NCBI GenBank assembly: GCA_026981975.1
Contig: JALSHV010000014.1
Span: forward strand, 1 to 64,000
Reading direction: 5' to 3'
From: Aquificaceae bacterium
GTDB lineage: Bacteria > Aquificota > Aquificia > Aquificales > Aquificaceae
DNA: 64,000 nucleotides
Shown: piece by piece, positions 36,198 through 44,654 of the stretch
Numbering within the stretch: position 1 is the first letter of the stretch
Layout: each line of letters begins with the position of its first letter
Made by a program: the position numbers and the translations under genes
Notes under the pieces: generated by a model
Databases searched by the model: none
Told to the model about the DNA's origin: nothing
What the model saw: the letters and a program-made list of their open reading frames with translations, nothing else

Positions 36198-38428
36198 CAG
36201 TGAATGACCTGAAATTTTTCCAAATCAGAGTAATACAGAGAAGGTTCTACCTTGTATTTTCTCGCGAGCTCTTTCCAATTTGAGTGTATAGGTTTCATAA
36301 GCGGTTTTGGATCCACAATCTTGGAAGCTTCAAAAACGGGAAATTGTTTTTCAAGAAAAGTTATTGTCTGTAGAGCCGGACTTGTAAAGAGAAACTTGGA
36401 GAGAGGATATCTCCACAGAATATAATCCACATAAGAACCGGATTCATAAGGAACGTCTCCTACACCGTCTCCGTTCATATCCCAACCTAAATAATCACTC
36501 CAGAAATTTCCCTTCCACTCTTCCTTTTTCTTAGTTGATATGAACCTCACTTGAACTCCGTTATTTATAAAAGAGTTTCCTTCAATAACGTTAGCTTCAG
36601 AAGCAGCAAGACTCCATATACCTATAAGGTGGTTCATTATAAGATTTCCTTTAAGTTCGTTTTTATAAGCTCCAAAGAAGTAAATACCACAGCTGTTTCC
36701 TATCACCGTATTGTTTTTTATAATACTGCGTTCCGCTTGAATAAGCAGTATGCCATGGGTAGTATTACCCACAGCGAGATTGTTTTCTATAACAGCTCTT
36801 TTTGTATACATTATCGCCATACCCAACAGATTTCCCTTAGTGACGTTATTTCTCCATATACCTTTATCCACCCACATCGTGTGTATGCTGTAACGAGAGT
36901 TCTCTATAAAGTTGTTTTCTACTCTTCCTTCATGAGACACTTCCATATAAATACCGTCTTTACAGAATCTCAGTTTATTGTTTAAAATAACAGCCTTGTT
37001 AGAACCTGTTAGATCTATACAGTTTCCCCTTTGATTGACGTCTAAATCTTTTTCACCTTCTATAAGGTTATTTTCAATGACTACTCCTTCGCTGTTTATT
37101 ACTCTTACACCAATAGAGGTATCTAAAATACTGTTTTCTCTTATTACCACTTTCTCCGCATTTTCCACAATTATCCCTATAGCTCTTTTTCTACCGGCTT
37201 TTTTATGCTTTATAGTAAAACCCTCAACGATAACACCACTTGCTTTTATCCCTATAAGAAAATTTCTCTCGGAAGGCATGAAAGGATTATCCGAACCCTC
37301 CCATTCAATAACAGGTTTACCTATTCCCTTAAGATGAACTCTCTTGTCTAATAGTAAACTCTCCTCATACACACCCTTATACACAACTATTACATCTCCA
37401 TCTCTTGCCTGTGCAAGAGCTTCACCTATACTTTTGAACTGTTTTTCCTCACCCACGTGCAGAGTTTTTCCAAAAACGCTACCTGATAAAATCAGCAACA
37501 ATAAACCCACAAGTATTATTCCAGATCCCTTTGTCTGTCCTCTTTTCTTTCTCAACAGAACAGGACACAGATCTTCGTCCCAGAAGTTTTCATGACATTC
37601 AAGACAGAGAAGACATTCTCTTCTGTCTATCATTCCATTTCTCTTTATAGCCTGAGGATTACAGGAAGCTGCACATATAACGCACTTTCTACAAAGCTCG
37701 TATCGGGGTATTTTCCTTAAAGGAATCCAGCGAGAAAACAAAAGCGAAGGCAATGCTATAGCACCGCCTAAGGGACAGAGATATCTACAAAAAGCTCTGT
37801 AAATAAGGATTGAAACTCCAGTAAGCAAAATGAAGTAAGCTACGAAAAACCAATCTCTTTTTAGCTTAAGTATAAAGGTTTTAAAAGGTTCTACTTCGCT
37901 CATATATTCCGCAAGAGCAAAGCTTAAAAAAGAAACACCTAAGATGACAAAAAAAATCACGTATTTAAGGTAAACCAACTTCCAGTGAAGAGAATAAGAA
38001 AGGTTAAAAGTTTTATGAAATGGTAACTTGCGATAGCCCTTGTTAAAAAGCTCCAACATTGCCCCGTAAGGACAGAGCCAACCACAAAAAGCTCCTCTGC
38101 CCCAGAGTATCATTGTTATGGCTATAAAGATAAAGCTCAAAAAGATGAAGGGATCCAGCATGTAAAGAGTAAAAAGAGGAAAACTTCCTTCCTTAAGGTT
38201 GTTGAAAAATATAACTACATTCATAACCGTTGGCTGGGACTTAAGATAGAGTCCTACGTATAGAAAAGAAACAATCAAAACCGGATATCTGATGAAATCC
38301 GTTAGTTTTCTCTTGTGAGCTATTTTGTCTTTGAATAAAAGCACAAAAAACAAAAAAATTAAAAAAGACGAGTAAACTGCAATATGAGGTGCTTTCATCG
38401 CCCATATTTGTTTCCAGAGGTCCGTCAT
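36197..38428 (-). CDS. Fusion protein: NosR C-terminal/NosH-like polyferredoxin membrane domain + NosD copper-site maturation domain
   Basis: N-terminal half GRGAFCGWLCPYGAMLE, YRAFCRYLCPLGGAIALP, CRKCVICAASCNPQAI, CLLCLECHENFWDEDLCPVLL; C-terminal half NosD beta-helix (HLKGIGKPVIEWEG...NFWSDYLGWDMNGDGVGDVPYE) in one uninterrupted 743-aa ORF. Confidence 0.9.
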   Translation of the reverse strand: MTDLWKQIWAMKAPHIAVYSSFLIFLFFVLLFKDKIAHKRKLTDFIRYPVLIVSFLYVGLYLKSQPTVMNVVIFFNNLKEGSFPLFTLYMLDPFIFLSFIFIAITMILWGRGAFCGWLCPYGAMLELFNKGYRKLPFHKTFNLSYSLHWKLVYLKYVIFFVILGVSFLSFALAEYMSEVEPFKTFILKLKRDWFFVAYFILLTGVSILIYRAFCRYLCPLGGAIALPSLLFSRWIPLRKIPRYELCRKCVICAASCNPQAIKRNGMIDRRECLLCLECHENFWDEDLCPVLLRKKRGQTKGSGIILVGLLLLILSGSVFGKTLHVGEEKQFKSIGEALAQARDGDVIVVYKGVYEESLLLDKRVHLKGIGKPVIEWEGSDNPFMPSERNFLIGIKASGVIVEGFTIKHKKAGRKRAIGIIVENAEKVVIRENSILDTSIGVRVINSEGVVIENNLIEGEKDLDVNQRGNCIDLTGSNKAVILNNKLRFCKDGIYMEVSHEGRVENNFIENSRYSIHTMWVDKGIWRNNVTKGNLLGMAIMYTKRAVIENNLAVGNTTHGILLIQAERSIIKNNTVIGNSCGIYFFGAYKNELKGNLIMNHLIGIWSLAASEANVIEGNSFINNGVQVRFISTKKKEEWKGNFWSDYLGWDMNGDGVGDVPYESGSYVDYILWRYPLSKFLFTSPALQTITFLEKQFPVFEASKIVDPKPLMKPIHSNWKELARKYKVEPSLYYSDLEKFQVIH

Positions 38429-39501
38429 TCAAGGAACCTCCGGGGAATCTGATAAGGAACAGAAAAGGTTTTTAACTTTTTCTCTCCTCCTATACGGTAT
38501 GGAACTATAAGATTAAATATAAACTTTTTTGTTGGATCTATATCCGCGGTAGTTACAAAGAAAAGACCCCCTTCTTTGAAGGGGGTTATATTTACCTTAA
38601 GATCTTTACGGCTAACTATCTTATAATCTGTTTCCCTGAAAATATAGGTTAATCCTCCCTGTTCTATGTTAAATCCTTCAAATAGTCCACCGCGAGCAAA
38701 TCCTTTTCCTTTAAAGGAAACTCTGCCTCTGGTGGAAAATATGAGTAAAACAAACCTTGCTTTTCGTTTCATCGCGTAGCTGTAAAAACTATCTTTTAAA
38801 AGATTTCTACCTACGGAAGGAGGATCAATTACCGCAAAGTAGAGATCAAGGTATATACCTTTTTCTTTAAGTCCCAAATCTTCAGCAGTTATCTTTACTC
38901 TTTTAACAGCTCCGCTCTTTAAAAGCTCCTTCCAGCTAAGTTTTTCGTATTTTTTCTTTATCCTCCTGCCTTTTGTAACCTCTACTTTAAATATACCCAG
39001 CTGTTCTGCAAGTAATCTTGCACTGTTCACTATTATGGAATTTTGAACAACTGCAGTTACAGTAGCACCTGTAATAGCGTCCATAGAAATTTCTTTCCCT
39101 ACTTTCAGTTCTTTCTTTATGTTTTTCCCCTTGTATTGTTTCAAAAATTCATGATACTGTTTTTCACTAAGTCCTATCATGACTATGGGTTCTGAGTGAT
39201 ATATAAGCTTAACTCCTGTTATATTACCTTTTGTGTCCATTCCTATAAGCGTTTCCATATGTTTTCCAGAATATCCCACCAGTTTTGGAGTCCAGTTTTT
39301 TGAAATAAGAACATAACCCACCAGTCTATTTCCTGAATACGCTTCCCAGTATCCTTTCTTTTTAACAAATCTATCCGCTTCTATAACATCGCTGAGTTTA
39401 TACTCGTATCTGTGTTCAAAGAAACTCCATTGAGCCAAAAGAGGGGCAGAATAAAGCCATAAAAAAAATAAAAGGATAAAAGGGGAAAGGGAGAGAGGCA
39501 T
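38425..39501 (-). CDS. NosR N-terminal, FMN-binding domain protein
   Basis: Signal peptide; ISMDAITGATVTAVVQNSI flavinylation-type motif; 4-bp overlap with downstream fusion gene. Confidence 0.85.
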   Translation of the reverse strand: MPLSLSPFILLFFLWLYSAPLLAQWSFFEHRYEYKLSDVIEADRFVKKKGYWEAYSGNRLVGYVLISKNWTPKLVGYSGKHMETLIGMDTKGNITGVKLIYHSEPIVMIGLSEKQYHEFLKQYKGKNIKKELKVGKEISMDAITGATVTAVVQNSIIVNSARLLAEQLGIFKVEVTKGRRIKKKYEKLSWKELLKSGAVKRVKITAEDLGLKEKGIYLDLYFAVIDPPSVGRNLLKDSFYSYAMKRKARFVLLIFSTRGRVSFKGKGFARGGLFEGFNIEQGGLTYIFRETDYKIVSRKDLKVNITPFKEGGLFFVTTADIDPTKKFIFNLIVPYRIGGEKKLKTFSVPYQIPRRFLE

Positions 39502-39505
39502 TCGG

Positions 39506-41284
39506 TTATGCCTCCACGATAAAGCGTGATCTCATCTCTAAGTGTAGTGCGTGACAGAAGTTTGTGCAGTATATCCAGAATACTCCCGGTTTATCCGCTG
39601 TAAATGTTACAGACTTTGTTTGGAAAGGAGCTACAACAAAGTTTATGTTGTAGTTAGATATACAAAATCCATGAGCAAGATCTTGAATCTCGTCGTTATT
39701 GGTAACTATAAAGGTAACTTTATCTCCCCTTTTAACTCTTATCTCCTGTAAACCGTAAACAGGAGCGTTGGCAGTCATTTTTACTATTACGTGTCTGCCC
39801 TTTCTTATTATCTCGCTTTTGGTAACCGCTTGTGGGTGTTCAAACATATGGTGACGATCTTTTACATTCTTCTCAACTATATCTCTCCTTACTATGATAC
39901 AGTCGTGAGGTTCAAGATAAGCAGGTTCGTCCTTTACAAGCTTCATCTTTTTCTTGCTTATATCTATAAGCTGATCGTTCTCAACCTTCAAAGGACCACA
40001 GTTTAAGAATCTGTCCTTAGAAACTTTGTTCAAAGCTACGAGCCATTTTCCATCAGCTTCTTTGGTTTCAGCCATGGAAGCCATAATGTGACCTATTTGA
40101 TAGTGAATGTCTATGATGTCAACAATAGCATCTTTGGAACGCTTCGGAGAGTTTATAGCTTTTTGAACATTCCACTTAACTACTGTGCTGTCTATGAAGC
40201 AGGAAGTATAAGCATTTCCTCTATCGTCAAAGGTGGTATGGAGTGGACCCAATCCAACGTAAGGCTGAGCGACTATGCAGTCTTCGGGTTTTATTTTTCC
40301 TTCAAAGGCTTTATCCACAAGCTCCAAATCAACCACTGTGCAGGTGGGATCTACCTTTCCAGAGCTTATGGCATACCTTCCGTCAGGAGAAACATTAACA
40401 CCGTGAGGATTCTTGGGAACAGGTATTCTCAAAACTAAGCCCGGGTAGCCACTTTTTCTTGTTCCGTCTATTACCTTAACACCGTTCACCATAGTGTAAG
40501 CACCTTTGCGTAGAGCTTCTCTGACCTTTTCCCAGTTGAAGATTATCAGATAGTCGTGATCCCATGCGAGCATTTCGGATATGGTAAATCCTTGTTCTGG
40601 GTTATAAGAGTTTGCCATAGAATACTTTCCTTTGTAATCGGTAGCTGCAAGATCAAGGTTTTCTTCAAGAACTATTTGACACACTATTTCCATTCTTTCA
40701 GCGTCTATTATGGTATGAACTCCGTAATACTTCTCCTTAGGTTTTTTGGGATCGTTAGGCACAGGAACTTGGAATTCGGCGTTTAACACAAGCCATTCCG
40801 TTTTAGGATATCTCTGCGGGAAAAGCCCGTGAGCGCCTTGTATGTTCGGGACATCTAAAATGGCATCTGTTTCCATGTAGTCTAGTCTTATACGAGCTAC
40901 CCTGTTGTTGGCTTTATCGTTTACAAATATATACTTTCCATCGTATGTTCCGTCTTTATAAGAACCGTGAACGTGGTGAGTATCTCCTACGTATCTACCC
41001 CTTAGGAGTTTCTTGCTTTCGTTGGTTATTCCCCAACCTGTTGCAACGTCCATATTGAAAACGGGAATTCTCTTTAAACATCTCATAGAGGGAACACCCA
41101 GAACCCTTACCTCTCCAGAATGCCCCCCTGACCAGAAACCGTAATAGTCGTCAAGCTCACCGGGTTTTACTTCATACCTTTGATCACCTTTCCTTCCCGC
41201 TACTGTTTGGGAAGGCAAAAGCGCCCCTACACCCGCAATGGCGCCTCCGATACCTACAAATTTGAAAAAGTCTCTTCTATTCAT
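39506..41284 (-). CDS. nosZ: Nitrous-oxide reductase NosZ
   Basis: MNRRDFFKFVGIGGA Tat-like signal; GDTHHVHGSYKDGTYDGKYIFVNDKANNRVARI; CuA motif GVFWIYCTNFCHALHLEM. Confidence 0.97.
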   Translation of the reverse strand: MNRRDFFKFVGIGGAIAGVGALLPSQTVAGRKGDQRYEVKPGELDDYYGFWSGGHSGEVRVLGVPSMRCLKRIPVFNMDVATGWGITNESKKLLRGRYVGDTHHVHGSYKDGTYDGKYIFVNDKANNRVARIRLDYMETDAILDVPNIQGAHGLFPQRYPKTEWLVLNAEFQVPVPNDPKKPKEKYYGVHTIIDAERMEIVCQIVLEENLDLAATDYKGKYSMANSYNPEQGFTISEMLAWDHDYLIIFNWEKVREALRKGAYTMVNGVKVIDGTRKSGYPGLVLRIPVPKNPHGVNVSPDGRYAISSGKVDPTCTVVDLELVDKAFEGKIKPEDCIVAQPYVGLGPLHTTFDDRGNAYTSCFIDSTVVKWNVQKAINSPKRSKDAIVDIIDIHYQIGHIMASMAETKEADGKWLVALNKVSKDRFLNCGPLKVENDQLIDISKKKMKLVKDEPAYLEPHDCIIVRRDIVEKNVKDRHHMFEHPQAVTKSEIIRKGRHVIVKMTANAPVYGLQEIRVKRGDKVTFIVTNNDEIQDLAHGFCISNYNINFVVAPFQTKSVTFTADKPGVFWIYCTNFCHALHLEMRSRFIVEA

Positions 41285-41302
41285 GGTTCAACACCTCCCT
41301 TC

Positions 41303-42160
41303 TTATTTGCAGACCCCACCGCCATACTTCTTTATATCCTTAAGGCGGTTCATCAGCTTAAGAGCATAAGAAACCAAGTGCCAGCGTTCTTCATCAGAAA
41401 GAGAATCTTCATAAGAAGGCATTCCAGATCCGTCAAGACCTGTTGTGAATCCTAAGTAAAGCCTATCAGGCTGGAATCCCATTTTTAGAGCACCGGTAGT
41501 AAAATCAAAGGGAATTATCTTGTCTCCCCAGTCGTCTTTGAGTTCATCTGCTTTCGGACCGTCTCCCTTGCCTTCCATTCCGTGACATTCCCAACATTTC
41601 ATCTTCTTGTAAATCTTTTTACCCTTAGCTACAGAGTCGGGACAGCCAACCCACTTAGGCATTGAAACCTTAATAGGTTCACAGGGTTCTTCCTCTTGCC
41701 ACCTTTCGGAGAAGGTTTTAATATACTCCACTACCGCTCTTATTTCCTTCTCCGACAGATCCGCGTGTCCGGGCATACCCGCTCTGGGAATTCCATCTCT
41801 CACTGTTCTTATAAGATCCTCATCTGTAGGAAGGCAACCACTGGGTGTAGATCTGAACTTAAAAACACCGGAAGTAAAGTCTCTGGGATAAATTGTCCAA
41901 ACAAGTCCTGTTTTCTCAACCCTGTGGATCACCCCCACAAGACCTTTACCGTCCCCCTTTTCACCGTGACATATAACACACCTGCTCTTATAGACCTTCT
42001 CCCCCAGCTTTACCAGCTTAGGATCAGGCTTCCACTCCTCAGCCCTCAGGATACCTGCAAATCCAAGGAGGGCGATAAAAATACTAATTAGAAATCCCAC
42101 TGTTTTGTGACCGGTCTCCGCCCTCATAAGAACACCTCCTCCTGTGTTTATTAAAAACAA
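41303..42160 (-). CDS. Diheme cytochrome c (nos-associated)
   Basis: Two CxxCH (CVICHGEKGDG, CWECHGMEGKG), signal-like N-terminus. Confidence 0.88.
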   Translation of the reverse strand: MFLINTGGGVLMRAETGHKTVGFLISIFIALLGFAGILRAEEWKPDPKLVKLGEKVYKSRCVICHGEKGDGKGLVGVIHRVEKTGLVWTIYPRDFTSGVFKFRSTPSGCLPTDEDLIRTVRDGIPRAGMPGHADLSEKEIRAVVEYIKTFSERWQEEEPCEPIKVSMPKWVGCPDSVAKGKKIYKKMKCWECHGMEGKGDGPKADELKDDWGDKIIPFDFTTGALKMGFQPDRLYLGFTTGLDGSGMPSYEDSLSDEERWHLVSYALKLMNRLKDIKKYGGGVCK

Positions 42161-42197
42161 ATTTATTATTTTCAGAGTTAAAAATCAAGTAGGACTT

Positions 42198-42842
42198 TTA
42201 TTGTCCAATCCTGCAATACCTTATCAGCTCCTTAAGGTTATCGGCGGCTATTCCCATACTTCTTATTTTTCCTTCTCTTATGAGTATAAAAGAAGCGATT
42301 CCCACAACTTTACCTTCAACGTTAAGAAGAGGACTACCGCTACTTCCGTAGGAAAGTGGAGCATTTGTGACAATAAACTTTACCTTTCCACCGGGAAAGA
42401 TTTTTTCCACTTTTCCTTCGGAAAACATGAGTTTACCTCTTCCCGGATAGCCCAATACGTAGATTTCTTCCCCTTCGTGTAAATTTCTAAGATTTCCTAA
42501 TTTGAGATAAGGCATATTCTCAGCGTTTATTTTAAGAATAGCAATATCCATAATGTCATCAGCACAGATTATACGGCTAAAATAAGCAGAATCTTTAAAT
42601 ATAACGAGGATAGGATTTTTCGGATCTATGTAGCTGTGTAAAACTACATGAAAGCTGGTAACTATATATCCGTTCGGTTTAATGTTAAAACCTGTTCCTT
42701 GTATAACAGTCCCTCTTTTTATATCTACGGAGATAATAAGAGCTACAGCAGACAACGCATCTTTGTTCAAAGGGTAACTGTAGGCAAAAGAATACGTTAA
42801 CAACAGCAGGACTAAGAATCCCTTGAGCCAGCTCTTGACCAA
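42198..42842 (-). CDS. Exported trypsin-like serine protease
   Basis: GYIVTSFHVVLH, DIMDIAILKI, YGSSGSPLLN triad motifs. Confidence 0.8.
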   Translation of the reverse strand: MVKSWLKGFLVLLLLTYSFAYSYPLNKDALSAVALIISVDIKRGTVIQGTGFNIKPNGYIVTSFHVVLHSYIDPKNPILVIFKDSAYFSRIICADDIMDIAILKINAENMPYLKLGNLRNLHEGEEIYVLGYPGRGKLMFSEGKVEKIFPGGKVKFIVTNAPLSYGSSGSPLLNVEGKVVGIASFILIREGKIRSMGIAADNLKELIRYCRIGQ

Positions 42843-43450
42843 GGTGATTTATCCCGCACCTCCTCAACTTTAAATATATATCCATAAGGATAATCTGGTT
42901 GGTAAAGGTGAAACTTATCAAATTCAAAAAGTTTTCTTCCCAGTAGGAGAAATTTATAGTATTCGTTATCTTTATTTACTATTTCAACGGAAGCGTTTAC
43001 TTGAAAACTTATATACCCTACTCTACCCTCCTCTTCTTTTATACCTGCATAAAGGAGACTGGCTTTAGGATTTTTCCTGAGATTGGCAAGAGTTTTTCCT
43101 TCAAAAATTTCAAGACCTCCCAGTTTTGTAGGATCAAAGTTTTCAGTATCGCTGTATAGTTTAAAAAGAGCGTTAACTCTTATACCCCAAGATTCTGACC
43201 ATTTCATATTTTTGACTCTACTGAGTGTCTCCTGAAACAGTTCTATAAAATACATCAGAAGTTCTTTCCTAGGAAGGAGTCCTATTCCCTTTGCTGTCAT
43301 ATTAACGAATTCTTCTTCCTCTGTCCACGTGGCTACCACCGGAAGGTGAGCGGAAAAGTAAGTGAGGGGTTCTCCTCTCATAATTCTTTTTAAATAATTC
43401 CTGCGGGATTCTACAAGCCATTTCATACAATTCTCAGGAATTCTCTTCAT
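42812..43450 (-). CDS. Pyridoxamine-phosphate-oxidase-like (split-barrel) protein, tentative
   Basis: GGLEIFEGKTLANLRKNPKASLLYAG...GYISFQVNASVEIV. Confidence 0.5.
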   Translation of the reverse strand: MKRIPENCMKWLVESRRNYLKRIMRGEPLTYFSAHLPVVATWTEEEEFVNMTAKGIGLLPRKELLMYFIELFQETLSRVKNMKWSESWGIRVNALFKLYSDTENFDPTKLGGLEIFEGKTLANLRKNPKASLLYAGIKEEEGRVGYISFQVNASVEIVNKDNEYYKFLLLGRKLFEFDKFHLYQPDYPYGYIFKVEEVRDKSPWSRAGSRDS

Positions 43451-44654
43451 TGAAGCTCCTCCTTATTCTTTTTAAAAAGTCTGGTGTTATTTTTCTAATT
43501 CCTTCCTCCCGAGCTTTCTGCTCTACAATAGATATGACTATACCCCTGATAAAAAGGGGAATTGATTCCATTCTCTCCTTAGCTTCTTTTGTCCATTCCA
43601 GTTTAAAACTTGTTCTTTCCTTTTCCTCTAATACAAGAATATCTTCCTTTCCTTGAGGTTCATAATCACACAGAGGATCCTCCGCCATAATATCTCCAAA
43701 GGTGCTGAAAGCTCTTGCTCTACAACCCCCGCAAAGTTGTCTGTATCTACACAGACCGCACTTCCCTCCGTAGGTGTTTTTTCTGAGTTGTTCCAACACG
43801 GGTGAGGATTCCCATATCTCTTTAAAGGGTGTATTTCTTATACTACCTACAGAAATCGGCAAATAAGGGCAGGGATATACATTTCCGAAACTGTCTATCC
43901 TTACGTAATGCCTACCCGCAGGGCATCCTTTCATACCACCGCCTACAGTTAGTTTTTTCTCAGGAAAGAAACGATACAAATGGGGTGCACACCTTGCTCT
44001 TACAAAGATTCTACTTTCCTTAAGGGATATCTCCTGTAGTCTCTTTAAAAGATCTCCGTAAGTATTCACTTTTATAAAACTCTTGGCTGCTCTTCCTGTG
44101 CATACTATAAAGAAGAAATTCACCGCCTTGACTCCCAGATCTAAACCGAGTTTCACAAAATCTTCAAGTTGATCCGCATTTTGATCTGTAAGAGTTACAT
44201 TCATCTGGGTCTCAATTCCTACCGCTTTTGCAATTTTTAAAGCCTCAATAGCACGTTTCCATAAGCCGGGAGAACCTCTGAAGTTGTCGTGGAAGTTCGG
44301 ATTTACCGAATCTACACTAACACTTATTCCCTTAAGTCCATTTACTTTAAGGATCTCAGCCTTTTCTAAGGTAAGGAATCTACCGCTTGTTCCCAATACG
44401 GTTATGAATCCGAGATCAGAAGCAAGAGCTACTATACTGTCTATATCCTCTCTTAGGAGTGGTTCTCCTCCTGTTATGATAAGCATAGCTTGGGAATTGA
44501 AGACAGCAAGATTCCTTAAAATTCTTTCCATTTCTGAAAAAGGAAGATCTTCACTTCTAAGTTTTGCTTCCATAAAGCAATGAGGGCAGGAAAGATCACA
44601 GCGATCTGTTACACTTAAAGAAATAAGGAAAGGTTTTAGAGCTATACTTTCCAT
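43434..44654 (-). CDS. Radical SAM/SPASM protein (NirJ/AhbD-like) with C-terminal PCP_red-like domain
   Basis: VTDRCDLSCPHCFMEA, ITGGEPLLREDI, C-rich CGLCRYRQLCGGCRARAF, then LEWTKEAKERMESIPLFIRGIVISIVEQKAREEGIRKITPDFL. Confidence 0.82.
   Translation of the reverse strand: MESIALKPFLISLSVTDRCDLSCPHCFMEAKLRSEDLPFSEMERILRNLAVFNSQAMLIITGGEPLLREDIDSIVALASDLGFITVLGTSGRFLTLEKAEILKVNGLKGISVSVDSVNPNFHDNFRGSPGLWKRAIEALKIAKAVGIETQMNVTLTDQNADQLEDFVKLGLDLGVKAVNFFFIVCTGRAAKSFIKVNTYGDLLKRLQEISLKESRIFVRARCAPHLYRFFPEKKLTVGGGMKGCPAGRHYVRIDSFGNVYPCPYLPISVGSIRNTPFKEIWESSPVLEQLRKNTYGGKCGLCRYRQLCGGCRARAFSTFGDIMAEDPLCDYEPQGKEDILVLEEKERTSFKLEWTKEAKERMESIPLFIRGIVISIVEQKAREEGIRKITPDFLKRIRRSFNEENS

Noticed and set aside
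40088-40438. 116-aa plus-strand ORF within nosZ
   Set aside because: Antisense to nosZ with no supporting features.
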